Assembly (NCBI GenBank): GCA_013362785.1
Contig: JABFVM010000331.1
Location: 1 to 50,597 of the forward strand
Direction: 5' to 3'
Length of the DNA: 50,597 nt
Origin: Streptomyces sp.
Lineage (GTDB): Bacteria; Actinomycetota; Actinomycetes; Streptomycetales; Streptomycetaceae
Shown: positions 1 through 9,434 of the stretch, piece by piece
Layout: the number at the start of each line of letters is the position of its first letter
Position numbering within the stretch: position 1 is the stretch's first letter
Notes under the pieces: model-generated
Database searches by the model: none
Told to the model about the DNA's origin: nothing
What the model saw: only the letters and a program-made list of their open reading frames with translations
Program-made: the position numbers and the translations under genes

Positions 1-813
1 GTCGGCGCCGCGGCCGCCCGCGCCGGCTTCCGCTCCTGCGTGTTCATCCCGCACGACCTGGAGCAGGGCAAGGTCGTCATGGCCGCGATCTACGGCGGCG
101 AGCTCGTCGGCATCGAGGGCAACTACGACGACGTGAACCGTTTCTGCTCCGAGCTGATCGGCGACCCGGCCGGCGAGGGCTGGGGCTTCGTCAACGTCAA
201 CCTGCGGCCGTACTACGCCGAGGGCTCCAAGACTCTGGCGTACGAGATCTGCGAGCAGCTCGGCTGGCAGCTCCCGGACCAGCTGGTCGTCCCGATCGCG
301 TCCGGCTCGCAGCTCACGAAGATCGACAAGGGTCTGCAGGAGCTGATCAAGCTCGGGCTCGTCGAGGACAAGCCGTACAAGATCTTCGGTGCTCAGGCCG
401 AGGGCTGCTCGCCGGTGTCGACCGCGTTCAAGGCCGGCCACGACGTGGTCCGCCCGCAGAAGCCGAACACCATCGCCAAGTCGCTGGCGATCGGCAACCC
501 GGCCGACGGCCCGTATGTCCTGGACATCGCGCGGCGTACGGGTGGTTCGGTGGAGGACGTGAACGACGAGCAGGTCGTCGACGCCATCAAGATCCTGGCC
601 CGCACCGAGGGCATCTTCGCCGAGACGGCGGGCGGTGTGACGGTGGGCGTGGCGAAGAAGCTCATCGAGAACGGCGTACTCGACCCCTCGAAGACCACCG
701 TCGTCCTCAACACCGGCGACGGCCTCAAGACCCTCGACGCGGTGGCCGGCACCGGCCTCACCGCCACCATCCGCCCGAACCTGGACTCCTTCCGAGAGGC
801 TGGCCTCGCATGA
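1..813 (+). CDS. thrC: Threonine synthase (3' part; gene begins upstream of the window)
   Basis: PLP enzyme that converts O-phosphohomoserine to threonine in the cytosol. The reading frame is open from the first base, so the N-terminal portion with the PLP lysine is missing here. The visible 270 residues carry the C-terminal half of the fold: segments such as WGFVNVNLRPYYAEGSKTLAYE, the PIASGSQLTK stretch and a C-terminal NTGDGLKTLD motif typical of class I actinobacterial ThrC. The stop overlaps the start of the next gene by four bases (ATGA), implying translational coupling to a sulfur-carrier gene. The family assignment is by recognition of conserved segments and is firm. Confidence 0.93.
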   Translation, partial: VGAAAARAGFRSCVFIPHDLEQGKVVMAAIYGGELVGIEGNYDDVNRFCSELIGDPAGEGWGFVNVNLRPYYAEGSKTLAYEICEQLGWQLPDQLVVPIASGSQLTKIDKGLQELIKLGLVEDKPYKIFGAQAEGCSPVSTAFKAGHDVVRPQKPNTIAKSLAIGNPADGPYVLDIARRTGGSVEDVNDEQVVDAIKILARTEGIFAETAGGVTVGVAKKLIENGVLDPSKTTVVLNTGDGLKTLDAVAGTGLTATIRPNLDSFREAGLA

Positions 814-1085
814 GCGTGACCGTTCGCATCCCGACCATCCTGCGCACCTACACCGGCGGGCAGGCCGAGGTCGCCGCCGAGGGCGGCACCCTCGCCGAGG
901 TCATCTCCGACCTGGAGAAGAACCACACCGGGATCGCCGCCCGGGTGCTCGACGACCAGGGCAAGCTGCGCCGGTTCGTCAACGTGTACGTCAATGACGA
1001 CGACGTCCGTTTCGAGCAGGGGCTGGAGACGGCGACGCCGGACGGTGCCGGTGTCTCCATCATTCCGGCCGTCGCAGGTGGCTGA
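810..1085 (+). CDS. cysO: CysO-like MoaD/ThiS family sulfur carrier protein
   Basis: A 91-residue ubiquitin-like carrier ending in the di-glycine tail (VAGG) that is thiocarboxylated in this family. The N-terminus (SVTVRIPTILRTYTGGQ) and the FVNVYVNDDDVRF block match what I remember of Mycobacterium tuberculosis CysO, which supplies sulfide to CysM (O-phosphoserine-dependent cysteine synthase). The start codon lies inside the stop region of thrC (ATGA), so the two are expected to be co-translated. No mec or cysM gene is visible in this window. The alternative is a generic MoaD-like protein, but the CysO resemblance is strong. Confidence 0.85.
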   Translation: MSVTVRIPTILRTYTGGQAEVAAEGGTLAEVISDLEKNHTGIAARVLDDQGKLRRFVNVYVNDDDVRFEQGLETATPDGAGVSIIPAVAGG

Positions 1086-1141
1086 GATGGACAGAATGAC
1101 CGATCATTACCATCGGTAACAGCGGTCACCGAGAGTTCACT

Positions 1142-1180
1142 GAATTGCCCCCTCCGTGAGAGAAGCGGAGGGGGCAATTC
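1142..1180. terminator. Intrinsic-type terminator hairpin after cysO
   Basis: Perfect 15-bp inverted repeat (arms 1142-1156 and 1166-1180) with a 9-base loop, 57 bases after the cysO stop. There is no clear U tract, as is usual for Streptomyces. It should isolate thrC-cysO from the cold-shock gene. Confidence 0.85.
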
Positions 1181-1544
1181 TGTGTGGTTGAGCGAGGTAC
1201 AGTTGGGGAACGCGTCGCCGATCCACGGGTCGGTAACCCTTGATTGGCCTTTGATTTCTGCCGCAAGCCCGACAAGAAGTAGCCAAAGTGTGCGGGTTTT
1301 TTGCGGCTTTTGTTCCCTTTGTCGGGCCCGACTTGACCTGAAGTCAGCGGAATTGTCCCCACATTCCCGACCGGTCGTGCCCGGATTTCTCGTCCGATTG
1401 ACCTGTTGCAGACGGCAGTTGGGCAGATACATTCAGCCGCGGTCGACGCGTTCCGGCGCACGCCCCCGACCGATGGGGGGTGAGGTCTGACCCGGATCCG
1501 CGAAGTGTGGATCTGTGCAAGGGCCAGTAATAGGGGAGTTAGGC
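1181..1544. other. Intergenic region before the cold-shock gene, with interlocking inverted repeats
   Basis: No gene is seen. The stretch is less GC-rich than its surroundings. Two inverted repeats interlock: a 7-bp pair (1260-1266 with 1301-1307) and a 9-bp pair (1267-1275 with 1319-1327). The order arm1-arm2-arm1'-arm2' allows an H-type pseudoknot or two alternative hairpins, with a run of six T inside. A TTGACC at 1398-1403 is a possible -35 box, but no convincing -10 box follows at 16-18 bases. Confidence 0.45.
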
Positions 1545-1751
1545 ATGGCTCAGGGCACCGTCAAGTGGTTCAACGCGGAGAAGGGGTACGGCTTCATCGC
1601 GGTCGACGGTGGTGCGGATGTTTTCGTCCACTACAGCGCGATCCAGATGGACGGGTACCGCACCCTGGAAGAGGGCCAGCGGGTCGATTTCGAGATCTCG
1701 CAGGGTCAGAAGGGGCCGCAGGCGGACATGGTCCGGCTGGCGGCCAGCTGA
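1545..1751 (+). CDS. Cold-shock domain protein (CspA family)
   Basis: A 68-residue single cold-shock domain (five-stranded OB fold) that binds single-stranded RNA/DNA as an RNA chaperone. RNP1 (KGYGFIAV, about residues 15-22) and RNP2 (VFVHYSAI, about residues 29-36) are both intact. Start choice: the ATG at 1545 has AGGGGAG at 1532-1538, six bases away, and gives the canonical [10 protein letters not shown] start; an upstream in-frame ATG would add ten non-family residues. The gene is bounded by strong hairpins on both sides, so it is probably monocistronic. Its position between cysO and groEL2 agrees with the order I remember from other Streptomyces. Confidence 0.95.
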   Translation: MAQGTVKWFNAEKGYGFIAVDGGADVFVHYSAIQMDGYRTLEEGQRVDFEISQGQKGPQADMVRLAAS

Positions 1752-1786
1752 AGCACGCGTCGACTTAAAGCAGCGACGTTCTTCTT

Positions 1787-1822
1787 CGAAGGGCCCGCAC
1801 CTCCCGGGGTGCGGGCCCTTCG
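1787..1822. terminator. Terminator of the cold-shock gene
   Basis: Perfect 15-bp inverted repeat (1787-1801 and 1808-1822) with a 6-base loop, 35 bases after the csp stop codon and well before the CIRCE elements. Confidence 0.9.
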
Positions 1823-1891
1823 CCGTGCCCAAACCCGCGGCCGACCCCTGTTCGCGCCCGGCGGACCACCCCGCTCGCCCCCCGAGAGCCG

Positions 1892-1954
1892 CTTGCACTC
1901 TCATGGGTCGAGTGCTAATCATTGGCGTTAGCACTCTGAAGGTGAGAGTGACAA
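1892..1954 (+). promoter_or_regulatory. Double CIRCE (HrcA operator) array upstream of groEL2
   Basis: Four half-sites lie in exact 18-base register: CTTGCACTC (1892-1900), GAGTGCTAA (1910-1918), TTAGCACTC (1928-1936) and GAGTGACAA (1946-1954), each separated by nine bases. Pairs 1-2 and 3-4 each form a CIRCE (consensus TTAGCACTC-N9-GAGTGCTAA), with the inner half-sites exact and the outer ones 7/9. A promoter-like TTGCAC at 1893-1898 lies within the first element. HrcA repression that is relieved on heat shock is the expected control. A comparable two-CIRCE arrangement is known upstream of mycobacterial groEL2. Confidence 0.9.
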
Positions 1955-2015
1955 CGAAGGACCGGGTCGGTGAGGCCCACAGGCCGGGTGGGGCTAGGAA
2001 CCACAAGGCATGTGA

Positions 2016-3707
<1,692 letters not shown>

Positions 3708-3749
3708 TCGACGTCGGGGGCCTCGGCCTCCGGTTGATCAGCGTCCTTA

Positions 3750-3803
3750 CCGAGGGCGGCACTTCCTGTTGCGAACATTCGCGACAGCGGGTGCCGCCCT
3801 CGG
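3750..3803. terminator. Long bidirectional terminator hairpin after groEL2
   Basis: A perfect 13-bp outer stem (3750-3762 with 3791-3803) encloses a second near-perfect stem (3766-3775 with 3778-3787, one G-U pair). Together they make an unusually long 54-base hairpin between convergent genes. Confidence 0.85.
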
Positions 3804-3842
3804 GCGTTCGGTCATGGCCGGTCTGACCCGGCGAAAGAGCCG

Positions 3843-4574
3843 CTAGGACCTGTCCGGCGTCCCCTTGACGGCCGCGGGCCCGAACGGTCCCACGGCCGCC
3901 TTGCGTCGCTGCATGCCGGTCAGCCGGACGGCGAAGTACACGGCGGCAGCGGCGGCGGCGATGTGCGCGAGGTCGGCGGCCATGTACTGCGTCACCGCGT
4001 CCTTGATCTCCGGCCATGTCCCGGCGTTCTTGTACTGCGTCCCGGCGTACCTGCTGTACAGGACGCTGAGGACGAACAGACCCCACCACAGGTTCACCGG
4101 CCAGGTCCGAGCCCGGTACCGCTCGCCCTCGGCCGGCGGCAGAGTGGCGGCACCCCACATGTCGACGGCGACGCGGTACGGCATCCAGAGGTTCGCCAGC
4201 GGAATGAGCCACGCTCCGATGGCCCACCCGGGCCCGTTGCGGAACTGGTCCGGCGCCAGCAGCCCGGTGTTGCGGCGCATCAGGAAGAACCAGACGACGA
4301 AGATGACCGCGACGGGCACGTACACGATGACCTGATACCTCCCGGCCGTGTCGTACATCGTGGCGGCGGCCTCCAGTTCCCGCTGGGCAGCCGTACCGAA
4401 GCCGCCGTCCCCGTCGACCACCGCCCGGAGCCGAAAGCCGGCGAACAGGCTGAACAGATCGCACAGCGCGCTCAGGGCGAGCCCTGCGACGGCCGCGGCC
4501 AGGAGGCCGAGGGACGAAGCGGGCGCCCAGGCGGGCAGCGGCGGACGCGGATGTGGCTCATTGGACGCGGACAT
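3843..4574 (-). CDS. DUF4328 domain integral membrane protein
   Basis: A 243-residue membrane protein of unknown function. A proline-rich cytoplasmic N-terminus (NEPHPRPPLPAWAP) is followed by a first hydrophobic helix at about residues 20-45. The DUF4328-like core has further hydrophobic helices and the aromatic signature GWAIGAWLIPLANLWMPYRV. Start choice: the ATG at 4574 gives MSASNEPHP, the usual proline-rich lead-in; a start 33 codons earlier would add unrelated residues. The gene converges on groEL2 and is divergent from the oxidoreductase pair. No substrate or partner can be inferred from context. Confidence 0.75.
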   Translation of the reverse strand: MSASNEPHPRPPLPAWAPASSLGLLAAAVAGLALSALCDLFSLFAGFRLRAVVDGDGGFGTAAQRELEAAATMYDTAGRYQVIVYVPVAVIFVVWFFLMRRNTGLLAPDQFRNGPGWAIGAWLIPLANLWMPYRVAVDMWGAATLPPAEGERYRARTWPVNLWWGLFVLSVLYSRYAGTQYKNAGTWPEIKDAVTQYMAADLAHIAAAAAAVYFAVRLTGMQRRKAAVGPFGPAAVKGTPDRS

Positions 4575-4853
4575 GGCGGTGAGGCCCCCCCGGGCGAGAA
4601 GTGAAGTGGTCCGCGAAGTGACGGGCAATGCGCGGCCGACGAACGATACGCCGGTCACATATATCCCGTCCATGACAATGCCGCGCCGCGGCAGATCGTG
4701 CTGTGCGTGGCCGGGGTCACAGCTTCCGGCGGGCGGGATGCGGAATGCGCGGCCGAGTCACCGCACTTACTTAAGGGTGTGCAACGATGCGCGCGCACAT
4801 ACTGGTCGGTACCATCTGCCCGGCCGGAACCCACCCACCGAGGAGCCCTCCCC
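4575..4853. other. Divergent intergenic region between DUF4328 and the oxidoreductases
   Basis: This 279-base spacer must hold two divergent promoters. An A/T-rich island with CTTACTTAAG at about 4765-4775 stands out, and TGGT/ACCA half-sites flank 4802-4815, but no complete -35/-10 pair could be assigned with confidence. Confidence 0.3.
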
Positions 4854-5981
4854 GTGACCGTCACCGAGTCCGCCGCCTCCCGCGCGGCCCAGATTCTGTC
4901 CCGGCCGACCACGATCAACGGCCTCACCGTCCCGAACCGCATCGCGATGGCGCCGATGACCCGCATGTTCTCGCCGGGCGGCGTGCCCGGGGACGACGTG
5001 GTGTCGTACTACTCCCGGCGGGCGGCGGCCGGTGTCGGGCTGGTCGTCACCGAGGGGACCTACGTCGGCCATGACTCGGCCGGGCAGAGCGACAGGGTCC
5101 CCCGGTTCCACGGCGCGGAGCAGCTCGCCGGGTGGGCGAAGGTGGCCGACGCGGTGCATGCCGCGGGCGGCGCGATCGTGCCGCAGCTGTGGCACATCGG
5201 CATGGTGCGTGAGCAGGGGCAGCCGCCGTTCGCCGACGCCCCCGCAGTCGGTCCCTCCGGACTGCGCATCGGTGCCGACGAGGCAACCGGCAAGGCGATG
5301 ACCCAGAGTGACCTCGATGACGTCATCGGTGCGTTCGCGCAGGCCGCCGCGGACGCCGAGCGCATCGGCTTCGACGGCGTGGAGATCCACGGCGCCCACG
5401 GCTACCTCGTCGACCAGTTCCTGTGGGAGGGGACGAACCGCCGTACGGACGCCTACGGCGGTGACCCGGTCGCCCGTACGCAGTTCGGGGCGGAGATCGT
5501 GGCCGCCGTACGCGAGAAGGTCTCCGCCGAGTTCCCGGTCATCTTCCGCTACTCGCAGTGGAAGCAGGAGGCCTACGACGCCCGTCTCGCCGAGACCCCC
5601 GAGGAGCTGGAGGCCATACTGACCCCGCTCGCCGCGGCCGGCGTCGACGCCTTCCACGCCTCCACCCGCCGCTACTGGATCCCGGAGTTCGAGGGCTCGG
5701 ACCTCAACCTGGCCGGCTGGACGAAGAAGCTCACCGGCAAGCCCACCATCACCGTCGGCTCGGTCGGCCTGGACGGCGACTTCATCAAGGCGTTCGCCGG
5801 GCAGGGCTCCGAGGTCAAGGGCATCGACGACCTGCTGGACCGCCTGGAGCGCGACGAGTTCGACATGGTGGCCGTCGGCCGCGCCCTGCTCCAGGACCCG
5901 GAGTGGGCGGCGAAGGTCCTCGGTGACCGCCTCCACGAGCTCAAGCCGTACGACGCCGCGGCGCTCAAGACCCTGAGCTGA
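4854..5981 (+). CDS. NADH:flavin oxidoreductase, Old Yellow Enzyme family (copy 1)
   Basis: A 375-residue FMN-dependent ene-reductase-like TIM barrel that probably reduces activated C=C bonds with NAD(P)H; the substrate is unknown. Family landmarks are NRIAMAPMTR near the N-terminus, the catalytic-site HGAHGYLVDQFLW motif (about residues 179-191), TNRRTDAYGG and the C-terminal phosphate-binding VGSVGLDGDF. Start choice: the GTG at 4854 has AGGAG at 4841-4845, eight bases upstream, and begins MTVTESAASRAAQIL like its downstream paralog. It is followed after 49 bases by a second closely similar gene, so a tandem duplication is likely. There is no sign of inactivation. Confidence 0.93.
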   Translation: MTVTESAASRAAQILSRPTTINGLTVPNRIAMAPMTRMFSPGGVPGDDVVSYYSRRAAAGVGLVVTEGTYVGHDSAGQSDRVPRFHGAEQLAGWAKVADAVHAAGGAIVPQLWHIGMVREQGQPPFADAPAVGPSGLRIGADEATGKAMTQSDLDDVIGAFAQAAADAERIGFDGVEIHGAHGYLVDQFLWEGTNRRTDAYGGDPVARTQFGAEIVAAVREKVSAEFPVIFRYSQWKQEAYDARLAETPEELEAILTPLAAAGVDAFHASTRRYWIPEFEGSDLNLAGWTKKLTGKPTITVGSVGLDGDFIKAFAGQGSEVKGIDDLLDRLERDEFDMVAVGRALLQDPEWAAKVLGDRLHELKPYDAAALKTLS

Positions 5982-6030
5982 CTCCCCGAACCCCTTGTGG
6001 GGCAGGGCGGTCGGGGGTGACGGTACCGCC

Positions 6031-7161
6031 ATGACCGTCACCCCCTCGGCCACCCGTGCCGCGCGGATCCTCGCCCGTCCCTTCGAACTGAACGGGCTCA
6101 CGATCCCCAACCGGATCGTCATGGCGCCGATGACACGGAAGTTCTGCCCCGACGGTGTGCCCGGCGAGGACGTGGTGTCGTACTACGCCCGCCGGGCCGC
6201 GGCCGGGGTGGGGCTGATCGTCACCGAGGGGGTGTACGTCGACCACGCGTCGGCCGGGGAGTTCGACCGCATCCCGCGCCTGCACGGCGAGGAGCGGCAG
6301 GCGGGCTGGGCCGAGGTCGTCCGGGCCGTACACGCGGCGGGCGGCACGATCATGCCGCAGCTCTGGCACATCGGCATGATCCGCGACCATCCGGAAGGGC
6401 CCTACGCCGGGTCCCCGAACATCGGCCCCTCGGGCCTGCGCATCGACGGCACCGAGGGCGCGGGCAAGGCGATGACCCTGAGCGACCTGGACGACGTCGT
6501 CGGTGCCTTCGCCGAGGCCGCCGCGGACGCCGAGCGCATCGGCTTCGACGGCGTGGAGATCCACGGCGCGCACGGCTATCTGATCGACCAGTTCCTGTGG
6601 GCGGGCACCAACCGCCGCGCCGACGCCTACGGCGGTGACCTCGTCGCCCGTACGAGGTTCGCGGCGGAGATCGTGACGGCCGTACGGGCAGCCGTCTCCC
6701 CGTCCTTCCCGGTCGTCTTCCGTTTCTCGCAGTGGAAGCTGTGGGCGTGGGAGGCGCGGCTCGCCGAGACGCCGGCCGAACTGGAGGCGCTCCTAGCGCC
6801 GCTGGCGGACGCGGGCGTGGACGCCTTCCACGCCTCCACCCGCCGCCATTGGATCCCGGAGTTCGCGGGCTCGGGCCCGGACCTCAACCTGGCCGGCTGG
6901 ACGAAGAGACTCACCGGCAGACCGGTCATCACCGTCGGCTCGGTCGGCCTGGACGGCGACTTCCTCGCCGCCTTCGTGGGTGAGGGCGCCCCGCTCCAGG
7001 ACCTCGACCACCTCCTGGACCGCCTGGAGTCCGGCGAGTACGACCTGGTGGCCGTCGGCCGCGCCCTGCTCCAGGACCCCGAGTGGGCGGCGAAGGTGCT
7101 GGCGGGCCGGTTCGGGGAGCTGGCGGAGTACGACGCGGAGTCGCTGAAGACGCTGAGCTGA
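6031..7161 (+). CDS. NADH:flavin oxidoreductase, Old Yellow Enzyme family (copy 2)
   Basis: A 376-residue paralog of the preceding gene, colinear over its whole length. It keeps NRIVMAPMTRKF, HGAHGYLIDQFLW, TNRRADAYGG and VGSVGLDGDF. The ATG at 6031 aligns with the start of copy 1 (MTVTPSATRAARIL); only a G-rich stretch about 14 bases upstream can serve as ribosome-binding site, so translation may depend on copy 1. Differences cluster in the loop after the MVRE/MIRD segment (about residues 118-135), which in this family lies near the active-site entrance, hinting at different substrates. The genes are probably co-transcribed. Confidence 0.92.
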   Translation: MTVTPSATRAARILARPFELNGLTIPNRIVMAPMTRKFCPDGVPGEDVVSYYARRAAAGVGLIVTEGVYVDHASAGEFDRIPRLHGEERQAGWAEVVRAVHAAGGTIMPQLWHIGMIRDHPEGPYAGSPNIGPSGLRIDGTEGAGKAMTLSDLDDVVGAFAEAAADAERIGFDGVEIHGAHGYLIDQFLWAGTNRRADAYGGDLVARTRFAAEIVTAVRAAVSPSFPVVFRFSQWKLWAWEARLAETPAELEALLAPLADAGVDAFHASTRRHWIPEFAGSGPDLNLAGWTKRLTGRPVITVGSVGLDGDFLAAFVGEGAPLQDLDHLLDRLESGEYDLVAVGRALLQDPEWAAKVLAGRFGELAEYDAESLKTLS

Positions 7162-7176
7162 GCCGCAACTCGGGAC

Positions 7177-7182
7177 TACTGT
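7177..7182 (+). promoter_or_regulatory. Candidate -10 box (TACTGT) for a leaderless mRNA
   Basis: TACTGT fits TANNNT and ends seven bases before the ATG at 7190, the spacing expected when transcription starts at the start codon. AGGAG touches the ATG directly and is too close to act as a normal ribosome-binding site. Confidence 0.5.
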
Positions 7183-7189
7183 CCAGGAG

Positions 7190-8050
7190 ATGAGGATCAT
7201 TCATCTCTCGGACACCCACATCGACCGTACCGACGCCCCCAACAAGTACGGCGTCAACGCCACCGACTCACTGCGCCTGATGCTCACCGAGCTGCGCCAT
7301 CTCCGGAACGTGGACGCCGTCGTCGTCACCGGGGACCTTGCCGACGACGGGACCGTGGAGGCGTACACGGCCGTGAGGGACCTGGTCGGCGAGTTCGCGC
7401 GGCGGCTGGGGGCGCCGGTGTTCTACACGACCGGCAACCACGACGAACGGGATGCCTTCACAAAGGTGCTGGGCAGCGGGCACGCGGAACCGGACGCGGT
7501 TCTGGACTCCGGGGCGTCGGAGCGTGTGGCGGTGAGCACGGTCGGCGGCACGCGCGTCGTCACGCTGGACTCGCTGGTGCCGGGGAAGGTGTACGGCCGG
7601 GTGAGCGAGGCCCAACTGAGCTGGCTGAAAGGTGTGTTGAGCACCTCGGCCGAGCACGGCACCGTCGTCGCCCTCCACCATCCGCCGATCAGCCTCGGCA
7701 TCTCGGCGACCCAGCCGTTCTTCGGGCTGCGCAACCCGGACGAGCTGGCGGAGGCGATCCGGGGAAGTGACGTAAGGGTCGTCCTGACCGGGCACTACCA
7801 CCTCCAGCTCCTCGGTTTCCTGGCGTCGGTGCCGGTCTGGGTCACTCCCGGTGTCGTCAACCGCATCGACCTGACATCGGCACCGGGCACGGAACGGGCG
7901 GTGCGCGGGGCCTCGGCGTCCCTGGTGGAGCTCGGAGGGGCGGAGGGGCCGATGTTCCACACCTTCCATGCGCGGGACTCCCGGGCGCACGAGACGGTGT
8001 ACGAGCTGGACGAGGGGCAGGTGAGGGGGTTCGTCGAGAGGCACCGCTGA
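7190..8050 (+). CDS. Calcineurin-like metallophosphoesterase (Icc/CpdA type)
   Basis: A 286-residue two-metal phosphoesterase. The metal ligands are all visible: DTH (Asp8, His10), GDLADDG (Asp49), GNHDE (Asn83, His84), LHHPP and TGHYH. The family includes cyclic-nucleotide phosphodiesterases and other phosphatases; the substrate cannot be fixed from sequence. No signal peptide is present, so the protein is cytosolic. The start is the ATG at 7190, directly before the first beta strand (MRIIHLSD), with a -10-like box placed for a leaderless transcript. It lies 28 bases after the oxidoreductase pair but may have its own promoter. Confidence 0.9.
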   Translation: MRIIHLSDTHIDRTDAPNKYGVNATDSLRLMLTELRHLRNVDAVVVTGDLADDGTVEAYTAVRDLVGEFARRLGAPVFYTTGNHDERDAFTKVLGSGHAEPDAVLDSGASERVAVSTVGGTRVVTLDSLVPGKVYGRVSEAQLSWLKGVLSTSAEHGTVVALHHPPISLGISATQPFFGLRNPDELAEAIRGSDVRVVLTGHYHLQLLGFLASVPVWVTPGVVNRIDLTSAPGTERAVRGASASLVELGGAEGPMFHTFHARDSRAHETVYELDEGQVRGFVERHR

Positions 8051-8128
8051 CCGCGCGGCAAGCTCGAAGGCGTCGTCGAAGGCCGCCTGACAGGGCTCCC
8101 CTGGAACCTGCCGGAATCAGCTCTGGTG

Positions 8129-9187
8129 TCAGAGCTCCGTGGTGGGCCAGTCCAGCAGCCGGGCCCCGATCACCGCGGTCTGGAGCATGTAACGGTGGGC
8201 GGGATCGGCGGGGTTGGCGCCGGTCAGTTTGAGGATGCGTTCCAGGCGGTAGGTCAGGGCGCGCACGCTGAGGGACAGACGACGGGCGGCCTCGGCGGCG
8301 ACACAGCCGGAGTCGAAGTAGGCGGTGAGGGTGTCCAGGAGGGGTTGAGGGCCGCCGCGGGCCGTGGTGAGTGGGCCGAGGGTGTCGAGAACGAGTTCGG
8401 CCATGGCCTGCCGGTCGCGGGTCAGGACCGGGTAGACGAGCAGGTCGGCCGCGTGCAGAACCGGGTCCTCCAACTCCAGGCGCTCGGCGAGTTCCAGGGC
8501 GTTGAGTGCTTCCTCGTACGAGTGGACGACTCCGCCGGGGCCGGGCTGAGGGCGGCCGATGGCGACCCGGCCGCCGTCGGTGGCGGCGTGGGCCTGTTTG
8601 GCGAAGTGGGTCAGGATCTCGCCCTGGTGGCCGGGGGCGATACACAGCATCCTGCCGTCCTTGGTGGTGAGCAGGATGCTGCGGTCGCCGAAGCGGGAGA
8701 TGAGGGCGTGTTCCACTTGGCGGGGGACCGGGTCGCCCTCGTCGTAGGCGGTGGGGCCCTGCGCGACGGCCACGGCGTGGGCGTGGGAGAGGCGCAGGCC
8801 GAAGCGTTCGGCGCGTTCGGCCAGGCGGCCCAGGTCGCTGCGGCCGTAGAGCAGATCGTCGATGAACTCGCGGCGCGCGGCCTCCTCCTGGCGCACCGCC
8901 AGCCGCTGAGCCCGCTCGTAGCCCTCGGCGAAGGCGTCTATCACCTGGTGTACGGCGGCCAGGGCGCTGTCGGCCGACCCGGGCGTTGTCGGCCATGCCG
9001 CTCGGGCGGCGGTCAGGTGGGCGCTGACGAGGGTGCGCAGTCCGTGGCCGGCGTCCGCGGCCTGTTCCCCAAGAGTCCGCCGGGAGGTGATCTCCTCCCT
9101 GGTCAGGCGTCGGCCGGTGGTCGCGACCTCGCTCAGTATCTCGGCGTACCCGTCCAGATACTCCTCGGGAATCTCCCGCTCCGCCAC
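8129..9187 (-). CDS. PucR/CdaR-type helix-turn-helix transcriptional regulator
   Basis: A 352-residue regulator. The N-terminal half is a helical sensor region, followed by a GGDEF-like CdaR segment (about residues 130-230). The C-terminal PucR HTH_30 domain has the signature LLDTLTAYFDSGCVAAEAARRLSLSVRALTYRLERI (about residues 281-316). Such proteins control purine, sugar-acid or peptide metabolism, or act as orphan developmental regulators; the target is not indicated here. It is transcribed away from the flotillin module, so it could regulate that divergent operon across the shared 247-base spacer. Confidence 0.88.
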   Translation of the reverse strand: MAEREIPEEYLDGYAEILSEVATTGRRLTREEITSRRTLGEQAADAGHGLRTLVSAHLTAARAAWPTTPGSADSALAAVHQVIDAFAEGYERAQRLAVRQEEAARREFIDDLLYGRSDLGRLAERAERFGLRLSHAHAVAVAQGPTAYDEGDPVPRQVEHALISRFGDRSILLTTKDGRMLCIAPGHQGEILTHFAKQAHAATDGGRVAIGRPQPGPGGVVHSYEEALNALELAERLELEDPVLHAADLLVYPVLTRDRQAMAELVLDTLGPLTTARGGPQPLLDTLTAYFDSGCVAAEAARRLSLSVRALTYRLERILKLTGANPADPAHRYMLQTAVIGARLLDWPTTEL

Positions 9188-9260
9188 GTCGCCCCCGCAA
9201 TCTTGATGCGCCGATGACGGATTCTTAGCGGCTCACCGGCATCCAGACCTTAGTGAACGC

Positions 9261-9371
9261 TGCCGGGAACCGGCAATGCGCGGGCGTGCGCCCGCCGTGC
9301 ACGATGGCGTGCGGGGAGCACTGCGGAGGGTCCCGGTGCCGGACACCGGCAGGTGCCCGGCACCAGGACCC
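9261..9371 (+). promoter_or_regulatory. Hairpin-rich leader region upstream of the flotillin module
   Basis: Three consecutive hairpins are visible: TGCCGG/CCGGCA (9261-9275), GCGGGC/GCCCGC (9280-9295), and a 15-bp stem with one mismatch (9328-9342 with 9357-9371) whose loop holds a further CACC/GGTG stem. They sit 64-174 bases before the first ATG of the operon. Role unknown; attenuation or mRNA protection is possible. Confidence 0.5.
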
Positions 9372-9434
9372 GGAGCAAGCGGTGCACCCACCAGACACAC
9401 TGACGGGCACTGCGGGCAGGGAAGGGGGCAGGAC

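Noticed and set aside
1398..1430. Promoter for the cold-shock gene at TTGACC
   Set aside because: No acceptable -10 hexamer occurs 16-18 bases downstream; left as unsupported.
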